From the NCBI RefSeq assembly GCF_016921115.1, contig NZ_JAFFZS010000017.1, positions 1 through 64,000 of the forward strand: a stretch of DNA of 64,000 nucleotides, read 5' to 3'. Every line of letters starts with the position of its first letter. Within the stretch, counting starts at the first letter, position 1. The position numbers and the translations under genes are program-made. Source of the stretch: Streptomyces actuosus (GTDB lineage: Bacteria > Actinomycetota > Actinomycetes > Streptomycetales > Streptomycetaceae). Positions 52,588 to 61,875 of the stretch are shown here, piece after piece. The notes below the pieces were generated by a model that searched no databases, was not told where the DNA came from, and saw only the letters and a list, made by a program, of their open reading frames with translations.

Positions 52588-53061
52588 ATGTCGGGACAGG
52601 GGCGTGAGCGGCTGCTCGCGGAGCTGACGGGTGTCTCCCGCCGCTACATGGCCTCGTACGCCCTGTTCGATCAGGCCGTCGCCGACCACCTGGGACTGCA
52701 CCCCACCGACCTGCAGTGCCTGAACCTGCTGACGCTGGAGGACGGCCCGGTGACCACGGGCCGGGTCGCGGAGCTCACCGGGCTGACGACCGGGTCGGCG
52801 ACGCGGCTGGTGGACCGGCTGGAGCGGGCGGGCTACGTGCGCCGGGAGCGGGACGCGTCCGACCGGCGCAAGGTGCTGGTGGTCGCCGTACCGGAGAAGG
52901 TGGCGGAGTTCGGGCGGATGTGGGACCGGCTGGGTGCCCCTTGGCCGGCTCTCTTCGACGACCTGGACGAGACCGAACTCGCCCTGATCGTGGACCACAT
53001 GAGGCGGACGGTGGAGCTGAGCGGGGAGCAGATCGCGCGCCTGCGCTCCGGCGGGCTCTGA
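52588..53061 (+). CDS. MarR-family transcriptional regulator
   Basis: A 157-residue winged-helix regulator. LHPTDLQCLNLLTLEDGP, then GRVAELTGLTTGSATRLVDR is the recognition helix region and RRERDASDRRKVLV the wing with the conserved DxRxxxV motif. MarR dimers usually repress neighbouring efflux or stress genes and release on binding phenolic ligands. The ATG at 52588 (MSGQGRERLL) is chosen; AAAGGG lies 10 nt upstream. Targets unknown, possibly itself. Confidence 0.9.
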   Translation: MSGQGRERLLAELTGVSRRYMASYALFDQAVADHLGLHPTDLQCLNLLTLEDGPVTTGRVAELTGLTTGSATRLVDRLERAGYVRRERDASDRRKVLVVAVPEKVAEFGRMWDRLGAPWPALFDDLDETELALIVDHMRRTVELSGEQIARLRSGGL

Positions 53062-53124
53062 CGCCCGCGCAGGGGCGGGGCCTGCCGTCCGCGTGGCGGG
53101 GGCGCGTCCTCGCTCCCGCACGAG

Positions 53125-53155
53125 GGGCTCCCCCCGGCGGGCCCGGGGGGAGCCC
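53125..53155. terminator. Terminator between marR and hxlR-type genes
   Basis: GGGCTCCCCCCGG (53125-53137) pairs perfectly with CCGGGGGGAGCCC (53143-53155) around a 5-nt loop in the convergent gap. Confidence 0.8.
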
Positions 53156-53207
53156 ACCGCCCCCGCCCCGGCTTCGCGTCCGCGGGCGCCGCCGGCCCGC
53201 GCACGTC

Positions 53208-53660
53208 CTACGGCTTCCGGCCGCCGCGGCCGGCCACCGCTTCCCGCTGCTCCTCCGCGCCGCCGCTCTCCGCGTCGTACTGCGCACGGGCCGCGTGGAC
53301 CTCGTCGAAGTGCGCCTCCGCCCAGTCCTTCACCGCTCCCAGGAGCAGGGCGAGGCTGCTGCCGAGGGGTGTCAGCGCGTAGTCGACGCGGACCGGGACG
53401 GACGGGGTGACGGTGCGGGTGAGGAGCCCGTCGCGCTCCAGGGAACGCAGCGTCTGGGTGAGCATCTTCGGGCTCACACCCGCGATCTTCCGGCTGAGGT
53501 CGCTGTAGCGGAGCGGGCCCGGCGCCAGGGCGGCGACGACCAGGCCGACCCGCTTGTCGCCGAGTCGGCCGAGGAGCTGGTCGGTCGGGCAGTCGCGCAG
53601 GAAGGCGTCGTACGCGATACGTGCCTGCTCGCGGCGCTGGGCGGCGGTCGTGGTCGCCAT
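53208..53660 (-). CDS. HxlR-family transcriptional regulator
   Basis: A 150-residue winged-helix protein of the HxlR group. DCPTDQLLGRLGDKRVGLVV is the family N-terminus (single Cys, often redox- or aldehyde-reactive), RYSDLSRKIAGVSPKMLTQT is the helix-turn-helix and VDYALTPLGSSLALLL the end of the wing. ATG 53660 has GAGGAG in front. Diverges from the two-component genes. Target unknown. Confidence 0.92.
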   Translation of the reverse strand: MATTTAAQRREQARIAYDAFLRDCPTDQLLGRLGDKRVGLVVAALAPGPLRYSDLSRKIAGVSPKMLTQTLRSLERDGLLTRTVTPSVPVRVDYALTPLGSSLALLLGAVKDWAEAHFDEVHAARAQYDAESGGAEEQREAVAGRGGRKP

Positions 53661-53853
53661 GGCTCTCCTCGTCGGTGTCAACGCACTCTCGGGTAACGGT
53701 GCTGGTGCCCCAAGGGTGCCGCTGCGCCGGTGCGCCGCGGGCTCCACGGGCGGGGCGTCGCACCCGGTGGGCACGGTGAGAGCGGGGTAAGAAGCACCGC
53801 CGGTGAGTCGCCCGTCATGTCGGAGGGCCGGGTGGCCTTGGCAGACTGGGACC

Positions 53854-54564
53854 GTGCCCCACACCGTGCTGCTCGCCGAGGACGACCGCGCCATCCGCCA
53901 TGCCCTGGAGCGCGCCCTGACCCTGGAGGGCTACCGGGTCACCGCGGTCGCCGACGGGGTCGAGGCGCTGGCGCAGGCGCACCTGTCACCGCCGGACGTG
54001 CTCGTCCTGGACGTGATGATGCCGGGCATCGACGGGCTCCAGGTGTGCCGCGTGCTGCGTGCCGAGGGCGACCGCACCCCGATCCTCATGCTCACCGCCC
54101 TCGTGGAGACCGCCGACCGGATCGCGGGGCTGGACGCGGGCGCCGACGACTACGTCGTCAAACCGTTCGACGTCGAGGAGGTCTTCGCCCGGCTGCGCGC
54201 GCTGCTGCGCCGCACCGGCCCGGCGGGGGAGCCGCCCGCCGAGGCGCCGAAGCCGTCCCCCGACCGCTCCCTGGAGGCGGCCGGCCTGCGGATGGACCCG
54301 CAGGCCCGGCGGGCCTGGCGCGGCGAGCGCGAGCTGGAACTGACCCGCACCGAGTTCGAGCTGCTGGAGCTGCTGGTCCGCAACGCCGGGATCGTCCTCG
54401 ACCACGCCATGATCTACGACCGCATCTGGGGCTACGACTTCGGTCCCGGATCGAAGAACCTCGCCGTGTACGTCGGCTATCTGCGCCGCAAGCTCGACCA
54501 GCCCGACGCGCCTCAGCTGATCCACACGGTCCGCGGGGTGGGTTACGTGCTGCGGGAGGACTGA
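53854..54564 (+). CDS. OmpR-family response regulator
   Basis: A 236-residue response regulator. The receiver (residues 1-120) has acidic E9-D10-D11, phospho-acceptor D53 in LVLDVMMPGIDG and the Lys in DDYVVKPFD. The effector is an OmpR/PhoB winged helix (about 145-235; LTRTEFELLELLVRNAGIVL, GSKNLAVYVGYLRRKLD, HTVRGVGYVLRED). GTG at 53854 (VPHTVLLAEDD) matches the family; a longer frame from 53803 is not supported. The next gene starts right after its stop, so the pair is a two-component system. Confidence 0.93.
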   Translation: MPHTVLLAEDDRAIRHALERALTLEGYRVTAVADGVEALAQAHLSPPDVLVLDVMMPGIDGLQVCRVLRAEGDRTPILMLTALVETADRIAGLDAGADDYVVKPFDVEEVFARLRALLRRTGPAGEPPAEAPKPSPDRSLEAAGLRMDPQARRAWRGERELELTRTEFELLELLVRNAGIVLDHAMIYDRIWGYDFGPGSKNLAVYVGYLRRKLDQPDAPQLIHTVRGVGYVLRED

Positions 54565-55995
54565 GTGGGCCGGCTGCGCCGGCTGCTGCCCCTACGGCGG
54601 CCGAGGCTGGTGTCGCTGCGCACCACTTTCGCGGTGTCGTTCGCGGCCGTGACCGCCGCCGTCACCGTGCTCGTCGGCATCCTCTCCTACAGCGCCGCCG
54701 CCGGACTGGTCCGCGTGGACCAGCAGTCCGTGTTCGACGAGGTCGTCGAGGACGTGCGCGGCGAGGTGCGGGCGCACCGGATGGCGCCGGAGGACTTCTT
54801 CTCCTCCGCGCCCGGCCACGACGTGGTCCGCCCCGCCCGGACGAACGTGCAGGTCCTCGGCCCGGACGGGGAGGTCTCCGACGGCGGCCTGCCCGCCCTG
54901 CCGGTCACCGGCACCGACCGGGAGATCGCGGGCGCGGTCGCCGCCGGGAGGCTGGCCGAGTCCAAGGACGTCGATGTCGGAAGCGACGTCTTCCGCGTCG
55001 CGACGGTCTCCCTCGGCGGCGGCCGGGGCGCGGTGCAGGTGGCGCAGGAGTTCAGCGGCACCGAGGACCTGCTCCGGTCGCTCCAGCAGCGCACCCTGGT
55101 CACGATGGCGGCGGTCGTACTGCTCGCCGGGCTGTTCGGCTGGTGGCTGGCCCGGCGCATCACCCGACGCCTGGTCGTGCTCACCGACGCCGCCGAGGAC
55201 GTCGCCCGCACCCGCCGCCTCGGCGTCGAGGTGCCCGTCACCGGCTACGACGAGGTGGGCCGTCTCGGCCGCGCCTTCGACCGCATGCTGGGCCGGCTCG
55301 CGCAGTCGGAGGAGGACCAGCGCCGCCTCGTCCAGGACGCCGGGCACGAGCTGCGCACGCCGCTGACCTCGCTGCGCACCAACATCTCCCTGCTGCGCCG
55401 CATCGACGAACTGCCACCCGAGACCCGGGAGGAACTGGTCGCCGACCTGGGCCAGGAGGCCCGTGAGCTGACCGACCTGGTCAACGAGCTGGTCGATCTC
55501 GCCGCCGGCCAGTCCGACAGCGAGCCGCCGCAGACGGTGGACCTCGCCGACGTCGCCGAGGACGTGGCGGGCCTGGCGCGCCGCCGCACCGGACGGCGGA
55601 TCGTGCTGCGGGCGAGCGGGGACACCACGGTGCACGGGCGACCGGGCCTGCTGCAGCGGGCGGTGTCCAACCTGGTGGAGAACGCCGCCAAGTTCGACCG
55701 CGACGGCACCGCACCCATCGAGATCACCGTCGCCGGGCCCGCCGTCCCGGGCCCGGTCCGGGTCGAGGTCCTCGACCGCGGCCCCGGTGTCGCCGACGGC
55801 GACCTGCTGCGGGTCTTCGACCGGTTCTACCGTGCCGCCGACGCCCGCTCCCTGCCCGGATCCGGCCTGGGTCTGTCCATCGTGCGCGAGGTGGCCCTCG
55901 CACACGGCGGCGCCCCCTTCGCCGCCCAGCGCGACGGCGGCGGCTCGGTCATCGGCTTCACCGTGGCCGGGGTGACCCCGCGCGTGGGCGGGTGA
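54565..55995 (+). CDS. Sensor histidine kinase
   Basis: A 476-residue membrane kinase. Span 1 (residues 22-45, FAVSFAAVTAAVTVLVGILS), an extracytoplasmic loop to about 175, span 2 (TMAAVVLLAGLFGWWLA), a HAMP domain (ARRITRRLVVLTDAAEDVA), the phospho-acceptor H261 in QDAGHELRTPLTSLRTN, and an ATPase domain with N box (NLVENAAKF), G1 (DRGPGV), F box (FDRFYRA) and G2 (GSGLGLSIV). The GTG start follows the regulator stop at once (TGAGTG). The stimulus is not predictable; the MprB/CseC-like layout suggests envelope stress. Confidence 0.93.
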   Translation: MGRLRRLLPLRRPRLVSLRTTFAVSFAAVTAAVTVLVGILSYSAAAGLVRVDQQSVFDEVVEDVRGEVRAHRMAPEDFFSSAPGHDVVRPARTNVQVLGPDGEVSDGGLPALPVTGTDREIAGAVAAGRLAESKDVDVGSDVFRVATVSLGGGRGAVQVAQEFSGTEDLLRSLQQRTLVTMAAVVLLAGLFGWWLARRITRRLVVLTDAAEDVARTRRLGVEVPVTGYDEVGRLGRAFDRMLGRLAQSEEDQRRLVQDAGHELRTPLTSLRTNISLLRRIDELPPETREELVADLGQEARELTDLVNELVDLAAGQSDSEPPQTVDLADVAEDVAGLARRRTGRRIVLRASGDTTVHGRPGLLQRAVSNLVENAAKFDRDGTAPIEITVAGPAVPGPVRVEVLDRGPGVADGDLLRVFDRFYRAADARSLPGSGLGLSIVREVALAHGGAPFAAQRDGGGSVIGFTVAGVTPRVGG

Positions 55996-56423
55996 GCCGG
56001 CGGCCGGGGCGACGCGCGGACCCTCGGCCGCCGGGGGAGCCGCGGGGCGGCCGAGGCGCCTTGGGGCGCCGGGTTGCCGGGGTGGCCGGGGTGCGGCGGT
56101 GCGTGAAGGCGTCACGGTCTGCGCGGGAGCAGGGGAGGCAGGGGGGATGGGGCGCGACGTCGGCTCGTCGGCCGGGAGGTGGCGCGGCGGCGGCGCGGCG
56201 GGGTCTGCGGGGCGGAGGTCGACGCCGTGCGGGATTCGCGTCCGCGGGGAGCCGGGCCCGCGGGGGGTGGGCCCGGTTGCCCACCGCGCCGGCATGCCCG
56301 CAGCGCGGCGGGGTCTTCGGGTGGAGGCCGGGCGCGCCCGAACGGAGGACCCGGGGAGTCGGGCGGTGCCCGCTCCCCTGCCCGGGCCCCGAGGGCGGGC
56401 GCGCGGCCGAGCGGTTCGCCGGG
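55996..56423. other. 428-nt convergent gap, no gene supported
   Basis: G/C-rich stretch with only shadow frames and short G-runs. I see no RNA gene or clear hairpin. Confidence 0.55.
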
Positions 56424-56681
56424 TCAGCGGGACTTGCCGCGGTGCGCGGCGAGCTGTTCGTGGGCCCGTGCGTAGGCGTCCGCGTCGATCTCACCGGCGG
56501 CGAACCGGCGGTCGAGGATCTCCTCCGGGGTCTCGCGCCCGGGAGCGGCCGGAGGCACGCCGGCGCGGCCCGTCGGGTGCGTGAGGCGGACGACCGCCCA
56601 CACGAGCAGGCCCACGAGCACGATCCACAACAGCGGCATGAAGGTCATCCAGGCCCAGCCGCCGCCGTCCCAGTACATCAT
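56424..56681 (-). CDS. SHOCT-domain small membrane protein
   Basis: An 85-residue protein: a Trp/Gly-rich N-terminus (MMYWDGGGWAWMTF), one span (MPLLWIVLVGLLVWAVVRL) and a SHOCT motif (PEEILDRRFAAGEIDADAYARA). SHOCT modules are short oligomerisation elements. The ATG at 56681 has GGGAGG 8 nt in front; a GTG at 56690 would overlap that site. Possibly linked to the two-component system next to it. Confidence 0.9.
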   Translation of the reverse strand: MMYWDGGGWAWMTFMPLLWIVLVGLLVWAVVRLTHPTGRAGVPPAAPGRETPEEILDRRFAAGEIDADAYARAHEQLAAHRGKSR

Positions 56682-56829
56682 CGCGTCCACCTCCCGGGGA
56701 GGCGTGTCGTGTCCGCTTCCGGTCCTCGCGGTCGCCGCTCCGCCCTCTCCTCCTCTCAGCCTCCGCGCGGACCGGGCCGCCCCGGCAGGGGCCCTTCGTC
56801 CCTGGCGGCGGGCCGAGCGGCACCGGTCG

Positions 56830-58206
56830 TCAGGGCGCGGGCGAAGCAGGCGGGGCCGAGGCGGACGGGGGCGAGGGGGCGGAGGCGGGCACGGCCCGGG
56901 AAGGGTGCGCGGGGCGGCGCAGTGTCTCGTCCATGCGGACGGCGACCACCAGCCCGGAGGCGGCGGTCAGGCCGGCGACCGCCCAGACGGCGGTGGTCGG
57001 GCCGTAGGCGTCGGCGAGGACGCCGGCCAGGAGGGCTCCGACGGCGAACCCGCCGTCGCGCCACAGCCGGTAGACCCCGACGGCGCGGGCCCGCCAGGCC
57101 GGGTGGGCGACGTCCCCGACGACGGCGAGCAGGGTGGGGTAGACCAGGGCGGTGCCGACCCCGAGGAGGACCTGGGCCACGGTCCACACCGGGACGGTGG
57201 TGCCGGCGGCGACGAGGCCGATGGCGCCCGCCTGGAGCAGCATCCCTGCGGTGATCAGGTGCTTGCGGCCGACGCGGTCGGACCACCAGCCGGTCACCAG
57301 CTGCCCGAACCCCCACACCGCCGGGTAGAGGGCGCTCAGTACGCCGATCTCGACGGCCGGCAGTCCGTGGGCGGCGAACAGCAACGGGAAGACACCCCAG
57401 GCCAGGGCGTCGTTGAGGTTGTTGACCAGGCCGGCCTGGGCGGCGGCGGACAGGGACCGGTCGCGGACGCTGGTGATCCGTGCGACCTCGGCGGTGCTCG
57501 GGTTCTCCCGGTGGCGCGGGTCGGTGGGGGCGGGGTGGCGGGCCGCCTCGGCGCGGGCGTGGTCGCGGGTCTCCCGCACGGCCAGCGTGGACAGGCCCAG
57601 GCCGAGGGCGGCACAGGCGATGCCCAGGAGGAACGGCTCGGGCCGCAGACCCGCGTGGTCGGCGAGGGCTCCGGTGGTCATCGCGGTGGCGGCGAGAGCG
57701 ACGTATCCGGCGGCCTCGTTGAAGCCCATCGCCAGGCCGCGGCGCTGCGGGCCCACCAGGTCGATCTTCATGATGACCGTGGTGGACCAGGTCAGGCCCT
57801 GGTTGAGGCCGAGCAGCACGTTGGCGGCGATCACCCATCCCCAGGTCGGCGCCCAGATCAGCAGCAGCGGCACGGGCAGCGCGATCAGCCAGCCGGCGAC
57901 CAGGACCGGCTTGCGTCCGTAGCGGTCGGAGAGGGTGCCGGCGAAGAAGTTGGTGACGGCCTTCGTGGCGCCGAAGGCGACGATGTACGTCAGTCCGGCG
58001 GTGGAGGCGGACAGGCCGAAGACCTGGTCGGCGAGGAGGGGCAGGACGACGCGTTCCTGGCCGAGCATGCCGCCGACGAGCGCGTTGACGGCGACGAGCA
58101 GCGCGAACTGGGCGAGGTTGGCCCGCAGACCCAGGCGCGGCCCGCTCCCGCTCGGGGCCGGCGCGGCCTCCCGCCCGGCCGGGTTCCGGGGGCGCGCGGA
58201 GGTCAC
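56830..58206 (-). CDS. MFS transporter
   Basis: A 458-residue 12-span major facilitator. The loop 2-3 motif is GTLSDRYGRKPVLVAGW, and GQLVTGWWSDRVGRKHLI is its counterpart in the second half. GLNQGLTWSTTVIMKIDLVGP is a conserved helix 4-5 region. The disordered tail is Pro/Ala/Ser rich. The GTG at 58206 has GGAGGAGGGCGC upstream. It diverges from the ArsR-rhodanese gene, so it may be controlled by that regulator and export a metal-, sulfur- or drug-type solute. Confidence 0.88.
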   Translation of the reverse strand: MTSARPRNPAGREAAPAPSGSGPRLGLRANLAQFALLVAVNALVGGMLGQERVVLPLLADQVFGLSASTAGLTYIVAFGATKAVTNFFAGTLSDRYGRKPVLVAGWLIALPVPLLLIWAPTWGWVIAANVLLGLNQGLTWSTTVIMKIDLVGPQRRGLAMGFNEAAGYVALAATAMTTGALADHAGLRPEPFLLGIACAALGLGLSTLAVRETRDHARAEAARHPAPTDPRHRENPSTAEVARITSVRDRSLSAAAQAGLVNNLNDALAWGVFPLLFAAHGLPAVEIGVLSALYPAVWGFGQLVTGWWSDRVGRKHLITAGMLLQAGAIGLVAAGTTVPVWTVAQVLLGVGTALVYPTLLAVVGDVAHPAWRARAVGVYRLWRDGGFAVGALLAGVLADAYGPTTAVWAVAGLTAASGLVVAVRMDETLRRPAHPSRAVPASAPSPPSASAPPASPAP

Positions 58207-58373
58207 GCGCCCTCCTCCGGTGGCCACCCGGTGCCCTCGACCGGGCCACCGGGGTCGCCGAGGCCGCCGGGTCCGGTCGGGTGGATCGGGTGGTCCTCGG
58301 CGAAGCCCATCGGTCGGATCCTCCTGGGGCGCGGATGCGGAATGCCGTCTGGTCACGGCACCCCCCGGCCCTC

Positions 58374-58397
58374 TATACTATTCCATGGATTTATGGA
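58374..58397 (+). promoter_or_regulatory. Promoter -10 and inverted repeat before the ArsR-rhodanese gene
   Basis: TATACT (58374-58379) is a good -10 box. TCCAT and ATGGA (58382-58386 and 58393-58397, 6-nt spacer) form a small inverted repeat at the expected start site, an arrangement typical of an ArsR-type operator. It is AT-rich in a GC-rich setting and lies between the two divergent genes. Confidence 0.5.
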
Positions 58398-58495
58398 GGA
58401 TGTCCCTGGTGGTGGTGTGGAGCCGTCCCCGGCGGCAGTGCCGCGGGGCGGGCCCCAGGGGCGCGCCGGCGCAGGCGGACACGGTGAGGAGCAGG

Positions 58496-59422
58496 ATGAG
58501 GAACGCGGCGGAGGGCGGCGCTGCCGGCGGCGCGCCGGAGGATCGGGCGCCCAGCGCCCGCGACGGCGCCAAGGCGCGGCTGTACGAGGCGCTGGCGGCC
58601 AGCGGCAAGGCGCTGGCCAGCGGGAAACGCCTGGAACTGCTCGACCTGCTCGCCCAGGGCGAGCGCACCGTGGACGCCCTGGCGAAGGCGGCCGGACTGA
58701 ACCTGACCACCGCCTCGGCCCACCTCCAGACCCTCAAGCAGGCCGGGTTCGTCGCCACCCGCCGTGAGGGCGTGCGCATCCACTACCGCCTCGCCGGGGA
58801 GGACGTGGCCCGCCTGTTCGCGCTGCTGCGCACGGTCGCCGAGAACCACCAGGCCGCCGTGCCCGGCGCGCGGGACGCCTATCTCGGCCACGACGGCGCG
58901 GCCGAGGTGGGCCGCGCGGAGCTGCGGGCCCGCGTGGCCGCCCGGGACGTCGTGGTGCTGGACGTGCGGCCGGCGGAGGAGTACCGCGCCGGGCACGTCC
59001 CCGGTGCGATCTCCATCCCCGTCGGGGAACTGGCCGACCGGATCGGAGAGCTGCCCGGGACGACGGAGATCGTCGTCTACTGCCGCGGCGCGTACTGCGC
59101 CCTCGCCCACGACGCGGTGCGGCTGCTGACCGACCGCGGACGGCGGGCCATCCGCCTCCACGACGGCATGCTCGAATGGCGCCTCGCCGGTGAGCCCGTC
59201 GAGAGCGGAGGCGCGGGCGAGGCGCCGGGCGGTGCGCCGGAGGCGGGCGACCTGCCCGCCGGTGCCGCAGGTCCGGGCGATGAGTTCGCCGGGGAAGCGG
59301 GCGCGGGGGACGGGCCCGCCGGGGCCGCCGACGCGGGCCGCTCGTCCGCCGGGGGCGTGGGCGCGGACGACGGGACCACCGGTGCGGCCGGGACGGGCGT
59401 CGAGAACGGGGAGCGGGCGTGA
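58496..59422 (+). CDS. ArsR-family regulator fused to a rhodanese domain
   Basis: A 308-residue protein. The ArsR winged helix is at about residues 25-125 (ASGKRLELLDLLAQGERTVD; NLTTASAHLQTLKQAGFVAT; RREGVRIHYRLAG). A rhodanese domain follows at about 140-235 (VVLDVRPAEEYRAGHVPGAI; loop Cys in VVYCRGAYCALAHDAV). The last 70 residues are Gly/Ala-rich and disordered. Rhodanese-ArsR proteins may sense persulfide or metalloid via the active-site Cys. ATG at 58496 follows GAGGAGCAGG. It overlaps the next MFS gene by GTGA and is divergent from another MFS. Confidence 0.88.
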   Translation: MRNAAEGGAAGGAPEDRAPSARDGAKARLYEALAASGKALASGKRLELLDLLAQGERTVDALAKAAGLNLTTASAHLQTLKQAGFVATRREGVRIHYRLAGEDVARLFALLRTVAENHQAAVPGARDAYLGHDGAAEVGRAELRARVAARDVVVLDVRPAEEYRAGHVPGAISIPVGELADRIGELPGTTEIVVYCRGAYCALAHDAVRLLTDRGRRAIRLHDGMLEWRLAGEPVESGGAGEAPGGAPEAGDLPAGAAGPGDEFAGEAGAGDGPAGAADAGRSSAGGVGADDGTTGAAGTGVENGERA

Positions 59423-60717
59423 CCGGCACCGCTCCCGCCGGCGCACCGGCCGCGACATCCGACGCCGACCCGGCGCAGCGGCGCGTTCTGCGCGTGCTGG
59501 TCGCCGCCCAGGTCCTCAGCGGGGCGGGTCTGGCCGCCGGCGTGACCGTCGGTGCCCTCCTCGCGCAGGACATGCTGGGCACCACCAGCCTCGCCGGTCT
59601 GCCCAGCGCCCTGTTCACGGCCGGATCCGCGCTCGCCGCCGTCGCCGTCGGCCGTGTCTCCCAGGCCCGCGGACGCCGCCCGGGCCTGGCCGCCGGATAC
59701 CTCGCGGGGGCCGCCGGCTCCGCCGGCGTCATCGTCGCCGCCGTCCTGGACAGCCCGGTCCTGCTGTTCCTCGCCCTGTTCGTCTACGGCGCGGGCTCCG
59801 CGACCAACCTCCAGGCCCGGTACGCCGGCGCCGACCTCGCCCGGCCCGACCACCGTGCCCGAGCCGTGTCCACCGTCCTGGTCGCCACCACCCTCGGCGG
59901 CGTCGCCGGCCCCAACCTCGCCGCACCCACCGGCAGCCTCGCCGCCACCCTCGGCATCCCCTTCCTGGCCGGCCCCTTCCTGCTGTCCGGCGCCGCCTAC
60001 GCGCTCGCCGCGCTCGTCCTTGCCGTCCGGCTGCGCCCCGATCCGCTGCTCCTGGCCCGGACCCGTGCCGCGGGCGGGGAGAGCGGCGCCCCCGACGACA
60101 CCGCGCAGGCCGCCGACCGCGCGGGCGGAGCACGCCCGGGCGTGCTCCTCGGGGCGCTCGTCATGGTCCTGTCGCAGCTCGTCATGGTCGCGATCATGAC
60201 GATGACGCCGGTCCATCTGCACGACCACGGTCACGGCACCGGCGCCGCGGGCGTGGTGATCGCCCTCCACATCGGAGCCATGTACCTGCCCTCGCCGCTG
60301 ACGGGCCGGCTCGTGGACCGGGCCCGCGCCCGGCGCAGGGCACGCGGCGGGACCTCCGACGGCGCCCTGACGATCGCCGTGGCCTCCGGGATCACCCTGC
60401 TGGCCGCCGGTGTCGTCGCCGCCACGGCGCCCGGGGACTCCGTCGCGCTCCTCGCGTTCGCGCTGGTCCTGCTCGGCCTCGGCTGGAACCTCGGCCTCGT
60501 CTCCGGCACGGCGATCATCACCGACGCCGTGCCGCTCGCCACCCGTGCCCGGACCCAGGGCATGGTCGACGTGTCCATCGCCGTCGCCGGTGCCACCGGC
60601 GGGCTCAGCTCGGGCGTCGTCATGGCCCAGGCCGGCTATCCGGTGCTCGCGCTCACCTGCGGTGTGCTCGCGCTCGCCGTCCTGCCCGCCGTCGCCGCCA
60701 CCGCCTACCGCCGCTGA
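59419..60717 (+). CDS. MFS transporter coupled to the ArsR-rhodanese gene
   Basis: A 432-residue, 12-span major facilitator. Features: LLAQDMLGTTSLAGLPSALF, GRVSQARGRRPGLAAGYLAG (loop 2-3), ATNLQARYAGADLARPDHRA, a long central loop (RAAGGESGAPDDTAQAADRA) and TPVHLHDHGHG with a His cluster near the second half, which could bind metal. GTG start overlaps the regulator stop by 4 nt, so the two are co-translated. Relatives with this pattern sit beside rhodanese-ArsR genes; substrate not known. Confidence 0.88.
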   Translation: MTGTAPAGAPAATSDADPAQRRVLRVLVAAQVLSGAGLAAGVTVGALLAQDMLGTTSLAGLPSALFTAGSALAAVAVGRVSQARGRRPGLAAGYLAGAAGSAGVIVAAVLDSPVLLFLALFVYGAGSATNLQARYAGADLARPDHRARAVSTVLVATTLGGVAGPNLAAPTGSLAATLGIPFLAGPFLLSGAAYALAALVLAVRLRPDPLLLARTRAAGGESGAPDDTAQAADRAGGARPGVLLGALVMVLSQLVMVAIMTMTPVHLHDHGHGTGAAGVVIALHIGAMYLPSPLTGRLVDRARARRRARGGTSDGALTIAVASGITLLAAGVVAATAPGDSVALLAFALVLLGLGWNLGLVSGTAIITDAVPLATRARTQGMVDVSIAVAGATGGLSSGVVMAQAGYPVLALTCGVLALAVLPAVAATAYRR

Positions 60718-61565
60718 TCGTCCGCGCCGGTGTCGTCGCCCGGTCGCGCCAGGAACCGGTCCAGCGGAGGCTCCACCGCCAGGACGGCGCCGATGGTCAC
60801 CGCGAAGGTGACCGCGGCGCAGAGGACGATCAGCCAGGACAGCACGGTGAGGACCAGGCCGAGGGAGCCGTACTCGCCCAGGGCGCGGTTGAGCGCGGTC
60901 GGCATGTACAGCCGCGCGGTCAGCGCGAGGGCGCTGGTGGCGGCCGCGGCCAGGAGCGCGCCCGGCAGCAGCGGCAGCCAGGACACGCGGCCGGCCGGCA
61001 GCAGGTGCTGCGTCCACAGCCACACGCCCGTGCTCGCCAGGAGGACGAGCGGGGCGCCGAGCCACATGCCGGCTCCGAGGCCGTCGCGGAGGGGGCCCAG
61101 CAGCAGCACGGCCGGCACCAGCACCAGGAGCCAGACCACCCAGCGCCAGGCCGCGATCCGCGTTCCGGCCCTCGGCAGACCCCAGGCCCGCTCGCAGACC
61201 CGGGCCATGGCCCTGCTGAAACCGGTGGCGGAGACCAGCGCCACCACCAGCCCGACGATGCCGGTCGTCTCGCGCAGGGCGGCGTCGGTGGAGTCCCCCA
61301 GCACCTCCTGGAGCGCCTGGTCGGACCGGCCGGCCAGACCGAACATGGTGCGCAGCGAAGCCAGGAACTGCTCGCGGACGCTGTGCGGGGTGAACGCGGC
61401 CAGGGCGAACAGCAGGGGCACGGCGGCGAGGAACGCCTGAGCCGCGAGCCGGGTCGCCGCGTCGAGGAGATTCGCCGACAGCAGACGGCCCGTCAGCGTG
61501 GTCACGACGGGCAAGCGCCGCTCGGCGTGGTCGCGCAGACGCTTGAGCCGCGCCGTCCACGCCAT
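60705..61565 (-). CDS. YihY/BrkB-family membrane protein
   Basis: A 286-residue protein with about six spans (AAQAFLAAVPLLFALAAF; ETTGIVGLVVALVSATGFSR; WVVWLLVLVPAVLLLGPL; LVLTVLSWLIVLCAAVTFAV). This is the pattern of the YihY/BrkB family, formerly called ribonuclease BN by mistake. It could transport or organise membrane material. ATG at 61565 has GGGAGG in front. Its 3' end overlaps the convergent MFS gene by 13 nt. Confidence 0.87.
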   Translation of the reverse strand: MAWTARLKRLRDHAERRLPVVTTLTGRLLSANLLDAATRLAAQAFLAAVPLLFALAAFTPHSVREQFLASLRTMFGLAGRSDQALQEVLGDSTDAALRETTGIVGLVVALVSATGFSRAMARVCERAWGLPRAGTRIAAWRWVVWLLVLVPAVLLLGPLRDGLGAGMWLGAPLVLLASTGVWLWTQHLLPAGRVSWLPLLPGALLAAAATSALALTARLYMPTALNRALGEYGSLGLVLTVLSWLIVLCAAVTFAVTIGAVLAVEPPLDRFLARPGDDTGADDQRR

Positions 61566-61875
61566 GCCGCCTCCCACCGGTGCACCGCGCCCTCGAAGGC
61601 CGGTCAAGGTGCCGCCCACCGCCGACGTCGAGCGGTGCCGGCCCGATCGGGGGTGCCGCTTCGGTGCCCGTACCGAGGCGGTGGGGTGAGCCGCGTTCCC
61701 GACGGCACCGTCGCGGAACCCGATTCCCCCGGGCGGAGTACGTCCTGCCGGCGTACGCCCCTTCCCCGCCCGGCCTACGCCCGCTCGTGCCGGCCCTGGG
61801 GGCGGGCCGGGGCGGGGGCACTGGCCCAGAGCGCCCCGCCGTAGGCCGGCAGCGTCCTCAGCAAGGGAGACCGAC
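61566..61875. other. 310-nt divergent gap, no gene supported
   Basis: Contains the upstream regions of the BrkB-family gene and of the sulfatase remnant. Only shadow frames are present. Confidence 0.5.

Noticed and set aside
55996..56423. Possible gene in the 428-nt gap after the sensor kinase
   Set aside because: Open frames on both strands are Gly/Arg-rich shadows without start signals or family resemblance.
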